Of a DNA stretch of 64,000 bases, positions 16,191 through 25,460 are shown in pieces. The notes under the pieces were generated by a model, which saw nothing but the letters and a program-made list of their open reading frames with translations, was not told where the DNA came from and searched no databases. The stretch covers positions 1,984,001-2,048,000 of the forward strand of contig NZ_LR134440.1 of NCBI RefSeq assembly GCF_900637855.1, given 5' to 3'. Numbering within the stretch: position 1 is the first letter of the stretch; each line of letters opens with the position of its first letter. Made by a program: the position numbers and the translations under genes. Origin of the DNA: Neisseria animaloris. GTDB taxonomy: Bacteria; Pseudomonadota; Gammaproteobacteria; Burkholderiales; Neisseriaceae.

Positions 16191-17513
16191 GTGAAAAAAT
16201 TATCATTGCAAGCAGTTTTAGCGGTTACATGCGCTATTGTTTTAAATGCATGTTCTTCAGGGGGCGGTTCTGCACCGGCTTCTTTATCTACACCCCAAAA
16301 TAATCAAAATCAGGCACAAAATCAAAAAGAGGAGAAAGAGGAAGCCGAACGTAAAAAAACCGAAGAACAGGCTAAAGCAGAGGCTGAGCGCAAAAAAGCC
16401 GAAGAGTTAGCCAAACAAGAAGCCGAACGTAAAAAAGCCGAAGAGTTGGCCAAACAGGAAGCCGAGCGTAAAAAAGCCGAAGAGTTGGCCAAACAGGAAG
16501 CCGAACGCAAAAAAGCCGAAGAGTTGGCCAAACAGGAAGCCGAACGCAAAAAAGCCGAAGAGTTGGCCAAACAGGAAGCTGAACGTAAAAAAGCCGAAGA
16601 GTTGGCCAAACAGGAAGCCGAACGCAAAAAAGCCGAAGAGTTGGCCAAACAGGAAGCTGAACGTAAAAAAGCCGAAGAGTTAGCTAAACAGGAAGCCGAT
16701 CGTAAAAAGGCTGAAGAAGATGCTAAAAATCAAGCCAACAATAATCCGAAACCTCAACCGGAAAAAGGCGGTTTGTTTGCAGAGGCTTTGGCAAAAGGCT
16801 TTGCTGCCAATAATTCTAAAAAAGCGGGTTTTATGGACAGTAAATCTGTGAACGGTATCTTATTGAGCATCGACAATGCCAGCGGTACAGTAACCGGCCA
16901 GCTTCCTCCAAAGACCGAAGCATTCAACGAACTCGTGCTCAACGGAACTAAAATCCTTTTATTGGCTGGAGCAAGGGACAAATTGAATCAAATCGGTATG
17001 CGCCCCTTGGCTGAACGTGATTTCCCTAATGGTGGCTATAAAGCGGAAGGTAAAGGTTTGGTCGGCAGTACCGGAGATGAACGTGCCGGAAACTTCCAAG
17101 ATGTCCGTTACGGCGTTTATACCGTTGACGGCAAATCACATCTGTTTGTACAAGGTAATCCGAGTGCATGGCTGCCTTCGGCAAAATATTCCTACAGTGG
17201 TAATGCGGTTTACGGTAAAGACGGCGAATACAGCAGGGCCAAAACTGATGCAATTGTAGATTTTGCTAAAAAAACAGTTGATATAACCATCACCCCGCCG
17301 AGTGTTGCCGGTAAAGCTGCCCCTTCTCCGTTGCAGTTTGGTGGAACCATCAACGGCAATATCTTTAGCGGTACTAAAAACGGTATTGAAACTAAGGGTG
17401 GTTTCTTCGGCGGTGGCGGTGCTGATTTAGGTGGCGTTTACAATGTTAAAGAAGGCGAGCATAAAGGCTACAATGGAGCCTATGGCGCATCAAACCGTCA
17501 GATTGTCAAATAA
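16191..17513 (+). CDS. TbpB-like surface lipoprotein with repeat stalk
   Basis: A 440-residue lipoprotein read from a GTG start; no ATG lies nearby and stops precede. The lipobox is VLNAC at about residue 21, followed by a Gly/Ser linker. Residues 45-180 are a charged helical stalk of eight 13-residue units (AERKKAEELAKQE). The C-terminal part (about 190-440) looks like a TbpB-type beta-barrel: LFVQGNPSAWLPSAKYSYSG, AIVDFAKKTVDITI, GNIFSGTKNGIETKGGFFGG. Such lipoproteins are moved to the cell surface by Slam and often bind host proteins or haem. No TonB receptor or Slam gene is adjacent. The Fur-like site upstream fits iron control. The ligand is unknown. Confidence 0.8.
   Translation: MKKLSLQAVLAVTCAIVLNACSSGGGSAPASLSTPQNNQNQAQNQKEEKEEAERKKTEEQAKAEAERKKAEELAKQEAERKKAEELAKQEAERKKAEELAKQEAERKKAEELAKQEAERKKAEELAKQEAERKKAEELAKQEAERKKAEELAKQEAERKKAEELAKQEADRKKAEEDAKNQANNNPKPQPEKGGLFAEALAKGFAANNSKKAGFMDSKSVNGILLSIDNASGTVTGQLPPKTEAFNELVLNGTKILLLAGARDKLNQIGMRPLAERDFPNGGYKAEGKGLVGSTGDERAGNFQDVRYGVYTVDGKSHLFVQGNPSAWLPSAKYSYSGNAVYGKDGEYSRAKTDAIVDFAKKTVDITITPPSVAGKAAPSPLQFGGTINGNIFSGTKNGIETKGGFFGGGGADLGGVYNVKEGEHKGYNGAYGASNRQIVK
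16398..16709 (+). repeat. 39-bp tandem repeat, eight units
   Basis: Eight 39-base units encode AEELAKQEAERKK with only synonymous third-base changes, except the last, which has Asp for Glu. A degenerate unit precedes. Copy number is likely variable between strains by slippage or recombination and keeps the frame. Confidence 0.95.
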
Positions 17514-17530
17514 TTACTATTAATTTGCAA

Positions 17531-17566
17531 AATCGGAACCTCAAAATAAAAGGTTCCGATTTTTTA
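17531..17566 (+). terminator. Terminator of the TbpB-like lipoprotein
   Basis: AATCGGAACCT (17531-17541) pairs with AGGTTCCGATT (17551-17561), followed by TTTTT. Confidence 0.9.
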
Positions 17567-17575
17567 TTCTGAAAT

Positions 17576-17610
17576 AAAGGCCGTCTGAAAAAACTTTTCA
17601 GACGGCCTTA
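17576..17610. terminator. DUS-dyad terminator
   Basis: AG-DUS 17578-17589 and inverse 17597-17608, between the convergent lipoprotein and pabBC genes; likely ends pabBC. Confidence 0.7.
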
Positions 17611-17674
17611 GTTTTATTGGGTGGGCACAGCTTTTTTGCCCTGATGTTTGTGTGATATTTGAAAATACACAGGA

Positions 17675-19471
17675 CTATGCGTTTTCAATTTTCACCGGAA
17701 ACACGCCGCGCAAGGCATTGCTTAGGCGGATTTCGTCGGCCTGCATCAACATTTCGCGGTTGATGCGGCTTTGGTGCACGGTGTCGGTACCGAGATGGGT
17801 TTTCGGGTCGGCGAGTACGGCTTGGCGCATCACGCCGTTGAGGATGTCCAAATCCAATGCGGGGGTGTGCCATTCGTTGCCGAGGCGGATAAAGACGTTG
17901 CTGCGACCGCCTTCGAGCAGGAGGCCGTCTGAATTGAAAAACAGGCTGTCAAACGCGCCTTGCCGTTCGGCTTGCTGCCAGCCGTGGTCGTAGATGCTGC
18001 GGCAGGTGGTTTTGAAGCGGCGCAGGTAGTTTTGCGGCGGCAAAGAAGTTGCGGACAGGCATACCGTTTGCTCGGGCGGCAATTCGTTGAGCGGCGCATG
18101 GCTGAGACTGAGGCCGTCTGAAGGGTTTAGGGCGGCTTTGACGCGGTAAAGGCCGTGGTCGGGCAGTTGGGCGAGATAGCTGTGTATCTGCTGTTCGATA
18201 CTATCGGGGAACGGCAGGTTCAGGGCGGCGGCGGATTGTTTCAGACGGCCTATGTGCAGGAGCAGCAGCGGGCATTGTTTTTGCTGCACGCGCATGGTTT
18301 CGAAGATGCCGAATTCGGGGGCGAGATCGGTAAGGAAACGGGCTTTCCAGCGGCATTCGGTGTATTCGTCGGCAGGCACGCTGTCGGCGACGATGCCGGA
18401 GCCTACTCCGTACACGCCGCGGTAGAGGCCGTCTGAAAGCGGAGTAAGCTGCAAGGTGCGTATCACGACGTTGAGGGTGCCGCTGAATCCCAAACCGCTG
18501 TCGCAGGGGTTGAGAAAGCCGATACTGCCGGTGTAAAGGCCGCGCGGGGCGGTTTCGATGTCGCGGATAATCTGCATGCTCATGCGTTTGGGTGCGCCGG
18601 TAATCGAGCCGCAGGGGAAGGCGGCGCGGATGATGTCGGCGGCGCGGGTGTTCGGTTTGGCTTGCGCTTCGATGGCGGTGGTCATCTGCCACACGCTGCC
18701 GAAGCGGGATACTTTAAAAGGTTCGGGCACGCGCACCCGGCCGGTTTGGGCGATTTTGCCAAGGTCGTTGCGTAGCAAATCGACAATCATGATGTTTTCG
18801 GCGCGGTTTTTGGGGTCGGCCTGCAAATCGCGCGCGCGTTGCTCGTCTTGCCCGTCGTTGAGGATGGGGGCAGTGCCTTTCATGGGTTCGGTGGTGATGA
18901 GGCCGTCTGAACCGATATTCAGGAAGAGTTCGGGCGAAAAGCATAATGTCCAGCGGCTTTGCCCCTGATGGTCGGGCAGGCAGCTCAGGGCAGCGTAAGG
19001 CACGGGCTGGCGCAGGCGGCGGTAAAGTTTTATGGGGTTGCCGTAGGCGGTAAGGTGCAGGCGGGTGGTGTAGTTGATTTGGTAGGTGTCGCCGCGGGCG
19101 ATGGCCGCCTGAATATCGCGCACGGCTTGCAGATAATCGGCCTCAGCGGTGTCGCTTGCGGGTGTGCCGATGCCCGCCGGTTGCGTTTCTCCGCCGTGCT
19201 GCGCCAGCCATGCTTCGGGGTCGGTTTCGGTGCAGCGTTCAAACCAATGCAGGGCGAGATGGGAGGGCGGTTGTGCGGGCAGGTTGAGCAGCGGCAGGCC
19301 GAATTCGTAGTCGGCAAACAAAACGGCGTGCCAACCTTGCTGCCAGCCTTCGCGCAGGGCGGCATCCAGTCCGTCGATATCGTCGGCGGTGAAAAAACGG
19401 CTGCCGGTGTGGATTTGGTAAAGTTGGGCGCGGTTGGCGGCTGCGTCGTCTAAAAGCGCAAAATGGGGCAT
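17675..19471 (-). CDS. pabB: Fused aminodeoxychorismate synthase / lyase (PabB-PabC)
   Basis: A 598-residue bifunctional protein of folate (PABA) synthesis. Residues 1-370 form PabB, the chorismate-binding component, with YQINYTTRLHL, GTAPILNDGQDEQRARDL and the motif CGSITGAPKRMSMQII. From about residue 385 (EFGIFETMRV) a class IV aminotransferase (PabC, 4-amino-4-deoxychorismate lyase) follows, with YRVKAAL carrying the candidate PLP lysine and EGGRSNVF. The fusion is common in Betaproteobacteria. A PabA glutaminase is not in the window. The gene stands alone. Confidence 0.92.
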   Translation of the reverse strand: MPHFALLDDAAANRAQLYQIHTGSRFFTADDIDGLDAALREGWQQGWHAVLFADYEFGLPLLNLPAQPPSHLALHWFERCTETDPEAWLAQHGGETQPAGIGTPASDTAEADYLQAVRDIQAAIARGDTYQINYTTRLHLTAYGNPIKLYRRLRQPVPYAALSCLPDHQGQSRWTLCFSPELFLNIGSDGLITTEPMKGTAPILNDGQDEQRARDLQADPKNRAENIMIVDLLRNDLGKIAQTGRVRVPEPFKVSRFGSVWQMTTAIEAQAKPNTRAADIIRAAFPCGSITGAPKRMSMQIIRDIETAPRGLYTGSIGFLNPCDSGLGFSGTLNVVIRTLQLTPLSDGLYRGVYGVGSGIVADSVPADEYTECRWKARFLTDLAPEFGIFETMRVQQKQCPLLLLHIGRLKQSAAALNLPFPDSIEQQIHSYLAQLPDHGLYRVKAALNPSDGLSLSHAPLNELPPEQTVCLSATSLPPQNYLRRFKTTCRSIYDHGWQQAERQGAFDSLFFNSDGLLLEGGRSNVFIRLGNEWHTPALDLDILNGVMRQAVLADPKTHLGTDTVHQSRINREMLMQADEIRLSNALRGVFPVKIENA

Positions 19472-19672
19472 GGCGGGTAGCGTGGATAAAAGGCGTTATT
19501 ATAACGGCAATGGGCGGCTGCCGACGGCTTTTTCGGTGCGCGGACTATGTGGCGGCAGGGCAAAAAGTGCTGTAATTTTCCGTAGCGTTTTTTGTTTGTT
19601 TATGTAAATAGGAGTAGAATAGTTCTAAAGAATTAAACATTTCCAAATCAATTGACATACAAGGAGCGCTGC

Positions 19673-20602
19673 ATGACCGATCACCAGTTAAAGCCGTTCG
19701 AGCAAGTTCATCTGGGGGAGAAAAAAGAAGAATTAAAGGTTTTTGAAAAAGCAGTTTTGGAACACAAAGGCCGCATTACCAATGAAGATTCCAGCTCCGC
19801 TCCTTTGCCGGAAAGTTATCCTTACCGCACGCGCATGAGCCGCAGTGTTTATGAGAGGGAAAAGAAAAAGCTGCAAATCGAGTTGTTGAAAGTTCAAAGC
19901 TGGGTAAAAGAGTCCGGTCAGCGTATCGTAAGCCTGTTTGAAGGCCGTGATGCGGCGGGCAAGGGCGGTACGATCAAGCGTTATATGGAGCATTTGAACC
20001 CGCGCGGTGCGCGCGTGGTGGCTTTGGAGAAACCGACCGAAACCGAACGAGGCCAATGGTATTTCCAGCGTTATATCCAAAACTTGCCGACAGCGGGCGA
20101 AATGGTGTTTTTCGACCGCTCGTGGTATAACCGAGCGGGAGTGGAGCGCGTGATGGGCTTCTGCCAGCCGCACGAATATCTACTGTTTATGCGCCAAACG
20201 CCCGAATTCGAGCGTATGTTGGTTTCCAGCGGTATCCATCTGTTTAAATTCTGGTTTTCGGTAAGCAGGGAAGAGCAGTTGCGCCGCTTTATTTCCCGCC
20301 GCGACGATCCGCTGAAACACTGGAAACTTTCTCCCGTCGATGTTCAGTCGCTTGATCGTTGGGACGATTACACCGATGCGAAAAACGCGATGTTCTTCCA
20401 CACCCACACAGGCGACGCGCCGTGGACAATCGTTAAATCGGACGATAAAAAACGTGCACGTTTGAACTGCATCCGTTATTTCCTGCATGCGTTGGATTAT
20501 CCGGGCAAAGATGAAAAAGCCATCGGGGAAGTGGATCCGTTGATTGTGAAAGTGCCGGATACCAAGTTTGCCGACAACAATTTTGATGTGATTGCGGATT
20601 AA
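19673..20602 (+). CDS. ppk2: Polyphosphate kinase 2 (PPK2)
   Basis: A 309-residue protein beginning at ATG 19673, seven bases after AAGGAG; an upstream TTG start is unlikely. The Walker A motif GRDAAGKGG (residues 91-99) and Walker B FFDRSWYNR are typical of PPK2, which transfers phosphate between polyphosphate and nucleoside diphosphates. The lid region (SRRDDPLKHWKLSPVD) is also visible. It is monocistronic and ends in a DUS-dyad terminator shared with dapB. Confidence 0.93.
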   Translation: MTDHQLKPFEQVHLGEKKEELKVFEKAVLEHKGRITNEDSSSAPLPESYPYRTRMSRSVYEREKKKLQIELLKVQSWVKESGQRIVSLFEGRDAAGKGGTIKRYMEHLNPRGARVVALEKPTETERGQWYFQRYIQNLPTAGEMVFFDRSWYNRAGVERVMGFCQPHEYLLFMRQTPEFERMLVSSGIHLFKFWFSVSREEQLRRFISRRDDPLKHWKLSPVDVQSLDRWDDYTDAKNAMFFHTHTGDAPWTIVKSDDKKRARLNCIRYFLHALDYPGKDEKAIGEVDPLIVKVPDTKFADNNFDVIAD

Positions 20603-20635
20603 TATTCTGGTGGCACGAATTGTCTGTTTAATTGG

Positions 20636-20670
20636 AGAAGGCCGTCTGAAAAGATTTCAGACGGCCTTCA
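20636..20670. terminator. Bidirectional DUS-dyad terminator
   Basis: AG-DUS 20639-20650 and inverse 20656-20667 with a five-base loop, between convergent ppk2 and dapB. Confidence 0.8.
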
Positions 20671-20689
20671 TATTGATTTATTCAAACAA

Positions 20690-21514
<825 letters not shown>

Positions 21515-21904
21515 TTACTGTTGTTGCGCTTTTTGGGCGGCCGCTTCTTCAGCTTGAAGTTGCTGAATGGCGTATTCGATGGCGTTGCCTTCTGCTTTAA
21601 CCAGTTGGTTATTGCTGAAATGCAGGGTCAGGGTGCGTATATCTTCCACTACGCCGTTGCGGGCGACGTTGTAAGTGTAATCCCAGCGGTCTGCATGGAA
21701 CGGGTCGCGCAGCAGCGGCGTGCCGAGCATAAGCTGCACTTGGTCGCGGCTCATGCCGGGTTGCAGTGATGCGACGGCACGGGCATCAAGATGGTTGCCT
21801 TGTATGACTTTGAGTTTATAGGAAGGAAACAGGGATACCCGTTCGGCTGAACAGGCTGCTAAGCCCAGTAGGGCGGCTAGGGCAAGACATAAGGTTTTGT
21901 TCAC
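21515..21904 (-). CDS. bamE: Outer-membrane assembly lipoprotein BamE
   Basis: A 129-residue lipoprotein with lipobox LGLAAC near residue 18. SLQPGMSRDQVQLMLGTPLL and the Trp-Asp-Tyr in RWDYTYN are hallmarks of BamE/SmpA, an accessory subunit of the BAM complex that inserts beta-barrels into the outer membrane. It is divergent from fur, an arrangement seen in many proteobacteria, and upstream of dapB. Confidence 0.95.
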   Translation of the reverse strand: MNKTLCLALAALLGLAACSAERVSLFPSYKLKVIQGNHLDARAVASLQPGMSRDQVQLMLGTPLLRDPFHADRWDYTYNVARNGVVEDIRTLTLHFSNNQLVKAEGNAIEYAIQQLQAEEAAAQKAQQQ

Positions 21905-22051
21905 GGTTTTGCCTTTCGTTGAAAATCCGTTAGGTGTCAGTATGCCCGAAAAGGTTCGGGCAATTGAAAGCCTCTATCATCTTATAGTGGGCAAAGGAGC
22001 CAAAAGTGCGTATTATAACGAGAATAGCACCACACGGGAAAGGATACAATT

Positions 22052-22489
22052 ATGGAAAATAATTTCAACAATATCGCGCAGTTAAAAGACAACGGATTGA
22101 AAGTAACCGGTCCGCGCCTGAAAATTTTAGACCTTTTCGAAACGCATGCCGATGCACATTTGAGTGCCGAAGACGTTTACCGCATTTTGTTGGACGAAGG
22201 CATTGAAATCGGTGTGGCCACTATTTACCGTGTGCTGACCCAGTTCGAGCAGGCCGGTATTTTGCTCCGCCATCATTTTGAAACCGGTAAAGCGGTGTAC
22301 GAGTTGAACCAAGGCGATCATCACGACCATATCGTGTGCGTGAAATGCGGCGTGGTAACCGAGTTCCACAATAAAGAAATCGAGGAACTGCAAGAGAAAA
22401 TCGCCGAAGAAAACGGCTACCGTGTTGTCGACCATGCTTTGTATATGTACGGTATCTGCGGAAATTGCCAAAAGAAAACCCCGCGCTGA
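22052..22489 (+). CDS. fur: Ferric uptake regulator Fur
   Basis: A 145-residue Fur. The winged helix (residues 10-85) contains [14 protein letters not shown] and [16 protein letters not shown]. The dimerisation domain has [11 protein letters not shown] and a C-terminal CGNC zinc site. It represses iron-uptake genes when loaded with Fe2+. GGAAAGG lies seven bases before the ATG. The candidate Fur site at 16022 in this window could be one of its targets. Confidence 0.97.
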   Translation: MENNFNNIAQLKDNGLKVTGPRLKILDLFETHADAHLSAEDVYRILLDEGIEIGVATIYRVLTQFEQAGILLRHHFETGKAVYELNQGDHHDHIVCVKCGVVTEFHNKEIEELQEKIAEENGYRVVDHALYMYGICGNCQKKTPR

Positions 22490-22507
22490 ACATAAAATAC
22501 CGTTTTT

Positions 22508-22543
22508 TTCAGACGGCCTTAATGATATTGAGGCCGTCTGAAA
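22508..22543. terminator. DUS dyad after fur
   Basis: Inverse DUS (22509-22520) precedes a direct AG-DUS (22531-22542), forming a 13-bp stem with an AT-rich loop. No clear T-run follows. Confidence 0.5.
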
Positions 22544-22623
22544 CGTATAAGGCCACGGTAAATCCGTTCCGCCGTAATCAGATTTTCCAATCTATCGTGC
22601 CGTTTTTTCAAACCGCCTGACAC

Positions 22624-23355
22624 ATGGATATTCCTTTACTCAACCGTAACAGCAAAGCTTTTCCCGATGTGCGTGAGGCCATCGAGCAGCGGGAAGGGTT
22701 GGTGGCCGTGGGCGGCGATTTGAGCCCCGAAAGGTTGCTGACGGCGTATCCGCAGGGCATCTTTCCGTGGTTTTCAGACGGCCAACCCGTGTGCTGGTGG
22801 GCATTGTCGCCGCGTACCGTGCTGTATCCCGAAAAAATCCATATCGGCCGTTCGCTGAAAAAAACTTTACGTAACAAACCTTATGTGGTTACCGTAAACG
22901 AAAACTTTCCCACCGTGATTGCCGCCTGTGCCGCTGCTCCGAGGGCGGAACAGCACGGCACATGGATTACTTGGTCGATGCAGCAGGCCTATACCCGGCT
23001 GCATGAAATGGGGCATGCCCATTCGTTTGAGTGTTGGTATCCTGATGGAAACGGCCGTCTGGAACTTGCCGGCGGTTTGTACGGTGTGCAGATTGGACGG
23101 ATGTTTTTCGGCGAATCGATGTTTGCTTTACGGGACGATGCTTCTAAAATCGCCTTTGCCCATGCCGTTCCGTATTTGGCGCAATGCGGCATCGGGTTGA
23201 TTGATTGCCAGCAAAACACGCACCATTTGGCGCGGTTTGGGTCGGAACAGGTGCCTTTTGAGGATTTTCAGACGGCCTTGAAGAAGTTGACTGAAATGCC
23301 GCTGCGTAAAAAAATAAACAGGCATTTGGTTGCTTATAACGGTATTGATGTATAG
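22624..23355 (+). CDS. aat: Leucyl/phenylalanyl-tRNA-protein transferase
   Basis: A 243-residue Aat. GGDLSPERLLTAYPQGIFPW is the family signature, and the GNAT-like core includes YGVQIGRMFFGESMF and LIDCQ. It adds Leu or Phe to proteins with N-terminal Arg or Lys for ClpAP degradation (N-degron pathway). The ribosome site is weak. A DUS occurs inside the frame as FSDGQP, and another near the 3' end. Confidence 0.96.
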   Translation: MDIPLLNRNSKAFPDVREAIEQREGLVAVGGDLSPERLLTAYPQGIFPWFSDGQPVCWWALSPRTVLYPEKIHIGRSLKKTLRNKPYVVTVNENFPTVIAACAAAPRAEQHGTWITWSMQQAYTRLHEMGHAHSFECWYPDGNGRLELAGGLYGVQIGRMFFGESMFALRDDASKIAFAHAVPYLAQCGIGLIDCQQNTHHLARFGSEQVPFEDFQTALKKLTEMPLRKKINRHLVAYNGIDV

Positions 23356-23506
23356 CAGATTGTTTTACGGAATTGTTATGTGCCGGTGCTGCGGTTTTCC
23401 CGGCATAAAACTTTTGCTAAAGTTGTCGTCTGCATCGCGTGTTTGCGTTGCATGTTGCCCGGGCATCGGCTTGCTCCGCACGGGTGGCGTTGCAAAAGTT
23501 TAGGCA

Positions 23507-23522
23507 TATAATGCCGTCTGAA
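23507..23522 (+). promoter_or_regulatory. TATAAT box overlapping an AT-type DUS before dapD
   Basis: TATAAT (23507-23512) overlaps ATGCCGTCTGAA (23511-23522), the rarer AT-DUS form in this genome. The -35 region is poor. A transcript start about seven bases downstream would fit dapD. Confidence 0.35.
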
Positions 23523-23582
23523 GGGCTTTTGCCTGTTTTTCAGACGGCCTCCGTTTCCATTTAACCAACTCAGGACAGAATC

Positions 23583-24401
23583 ATGTCATTACAAAACATC
23601 ATCGAAACAGCATTTGAAAACCGGGCCGGTATCACGCCCGCTACCGTTACCGAGGAAGTGAAAGCGGCAGTTGAAGAAACGTTGAAACAGCTTGATGCCG
23701 GCACTTTGCGTGTTGCCGAGAAAAAAGACGGCAAGTGGGTGGTGAACGAGTGGGCGAAGAAAGCCGTGTTGTTGTCGTTCCGCATTCAAGACAATGAGGT
23801 GCAAAACGACGGCGTGAACCAGTATTTCGATAAAGTGCCGACCAAATTTGTCGATTGGAGCGAAGAAGAATTTAAAACCGCCGGTTTCCGCGTCGTGCCT
23901 GGCGCGGTGGCACGAAGGGGCAGCTTCGTGGCGAAAAACGTAGTGCTGATGCCTTCTTATGTGAACATCGGCGCGTATGTGGACGAAGGTACGATGGTGG
24001 ACACTTGGGCTACTGTCGGTTCGTGTGCACAAATCGGTAAAAACGTGCATTTGAGCGGCGGTGTAGGCATCGGCGGCGTATTGGAGCCGTTGCAGGCCAG
24101 CCCGACCATCATTGAAGACAACTGCTTCATCGGCGCGCGTTCGGAAATCGTCGAAGGCGTGATTGTAGAAGAGGGCAGCGTGATTTCGATGGGCGTGTAC
24201 ATCGGCCAATCGACCAAAATTTACGACCGCGAAACCGGTGAAATCCACTACGGTCGCGTGCCTGCCGGTTCGGTGGTGGTGTCGGGCAGCCTGCCGAGCA
24301 AAGACGGCAGCCACAGCCTGTATTGCGCGGTGATCGTGAAGAAAGTGGATGCGCAAACCCGCGCCAAAACCAGCGTGAATGAATTGCTGCGCGGCGTTTG
24401 A
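23583..24401 (+). CDS. dapD: Tetrahydrodipicolinate N-succinyltransferase
   Basis: A 272-residue DapD with an N-terminal helical domain and a left-handed beta-helix of hexapeptide repeats (about 105-230: [32 protein letters not shown]). The enzyme acylates tetrahydrodipicolinate with succinyl-CoA in the lysine/DAP pathway. AGGACAG precedes the ATG. A perfect 18-bp DUS terminator follows. Confidence 0.97.
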   Translation: MSLQNIIETAFENRAGITPATVTEEVKAAVEETLKQLDAGTLRVAEKKDGKWVVNEWAKKAVLLSFRIQDNEVQNDGVNQYFDKVPTKFVDWSEEEFKTAGFRVVPGAVARRGSFVAKNVVLMPSYVNIGAYVDEGTMVDTWATVGSCAQIGKNVHLSGGVGIGGVLEPLQASPTIIEDNCFIGARSEIVEGVIVEEGSVISMGVYIGQSTKIYDRETGEIHYGRVPAGSVVVSGSLPSKDGSHSLYCAVIVKKVDAQTRAKTSVNELLRGV

Positions 24402-24428
24402 TCGGGTGTAAACCGTATCGTCGGATAA

Positions 24429-24470
24429 CGACAGAGGCCGTCTGAACATGTTTTCAGACGGCCTCTGTCG
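24429..24470. terminator. 18-bp DUS-dyad terminator after dapD
   Basis: CGACAGAGGCCGTCTGAA and its exact complement flank a six-base loop between dapD and the convergent metallopeptidase gene. Confidence 0.75.
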
Positions 24471-24552
24471 TTCCGGGGTGGTTGCAGAAGTTGCATTTTA
24501 TGATTCCGAGGTTCCGCCGTTACGGTGGGGACGGATGGCGGTATTGCCTGCA

Positions 24553-25227
24553 TCAATCCAGCAGAAACAGCTCGGTGCCGTGTTGTTTCAGCCATTGCTT
24601 GGCATCGGCGGTATGGGGCGTGTGGCGGTTGACCAGCGTCCAAAACCGCGGACTGTGGTCGGGATGGGGAAGGTGGCAAAGTTCGTGGACGCACACATAG
24701 TCAATCACGAAATCGGGTGCGCCGATCAAACGCCAATTCAGACGGATGCCGGTGCGTTGTCGGCATACGCCCCAAAAGGTTTTGGCGTTGCTGAGGGCGG
24801 TGGCGGCGGGGAAGAGTTGCAGGGCGTGGGCGTGTTGCTGCAAACGCGGCAGCAGGGTTTCGGCGGCGCGTTCGGTGAGGAAGCGGCGCAAATGCGTTTT
24901 TTGCTGCGCCCACGGTTGTTCCGGCAGCAGAAAGTGCGGCGGTTGGTGGCTGATGTGGTGGTGCGTATGGGTGCGGAGTTGGTGGGGTTGGCCGCGATAC
25001 CAAATGTGTTCGGGCGCGGGCGGTGTGTGCCGCAGGGTGCGCAGAACGAGTGCTTCGTTGTGTTGCAGCCACAGACGCAGTTGCCGTTCGCTCAGAAAAG
25101 GCGGAATGTTGATGCGGATAGCGGCTGCTGACAGCGGGCGCAGGATGATGTTTTTCTTGGCGCTACGTTTCAGATGGAGCGTGATGTCGAGGCCGTCTGA
25201 AAGGGTATGGGCAAGCTGCATGGTCAA
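24553..25227 (-). CDS. YgjP-type (DUF45/M48-like) metallopeptidase
   Basis: A 224-residue protein with the zinc motif HELCH in VCVHELCHLPHPDHSPRFW, which is diagnostic for the YgjP/SprT-like (DUF45) family. The N-terminal part (LKRSAKKNIILRP...IRINIPP) also fits. No substrate is known. Its ATG overlaps the stop of the preceding small membrane gene (ATGA), so the two are translationally coupled. Some members are described as UTP pyrophosphatases, so the peptidase role is not assured. Confidence 0.85.
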   Translation of the reverse strand: MTMQLAHTLSDGLDITLHLKRSAKKNIILRPLSAAAIRINIPPFLSERQLRLWLQHNEALVLRTLRHTPPAPEHIWYRGQPHQLRTHTHHHISHQPPHFLLPEQPWAQQKTHLRRFLTERAAETLLPRLQQHAHALQLFPAATALSNAKTFWGVCRQRTGIRLNWRLIGAPDFVIDYVCVHELCHLPHPDHSPRFWTLVNRHTPHTADAKQWLKQHGTELFLLD

Positions 25228-25403
25228 ATCAGGCCGAGATAATACAGCACGCAGCCGGTAATCACGGCGGCTCCGACGGCGAGCAGGGAGGTGCGGGCGT
25301 TCGCCGACACGCCTGCATCGCGCAGACTGCGGTTGAAATAAGCTCCACCGATCAGGGTAACCAGCAGGGCGAAGATGAGGGCGGAATAAGTGTCGCTGTT
25401 CAT
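25224..25403 (-). CDS. 59-residue two-helix membrane protein
   Basis: Starts at MNSDTYSALIFALLVTLIGG; the longer upstream reading would run through a DUS dyad and is unlikely. Two hydrophobic helices (residues 6-20 and 36-57) surround a basic loop (NRSLRDAG). It overlaps the metallopeptidase start by four bases. Function unknown. Confidence 0.65.
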   Translation of the reverse strand: MNSDTYSALIFALLVTLIGGAYFNRSLRDAGVSANARTSLLAVGAAVITGCVLYYLGLI

Positions 25404-25429
25404 GGGTTGGTATGATGTTGTTGGGTGTG

Positions 25430-25460
25430 GAGGCCGTCTGAAATGTTCAGACGGCCTTTT
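25430..25460 (-). terminator. DUS dyad at the end of plsC
   Basis: AG-DUS 25431-25442 and inverse 25446-25457 with a three-base loop. The inverse copy also encodes the last two residues and stop of plsC. Confidence 0.55.

Noticed and set aside
16322..16648. Minus-strand frame with LANSSAFLRSASC repeats
   Set aside because: Pure antisense shadow of the 39-bp lipoprotein repeats; no ribosome site or plausible protein.
16398..16709. 39-bp repeats considered as CRISPR or minisatellite RNA
   Set aside because: Units are contiguous, in frame and protein-coding.
22011..22026. Possible Fur site TATTATAACGAGAATA before fur
   Set aside because: Too far from the GATAAT consensus to call by eye; only a weak dyad.
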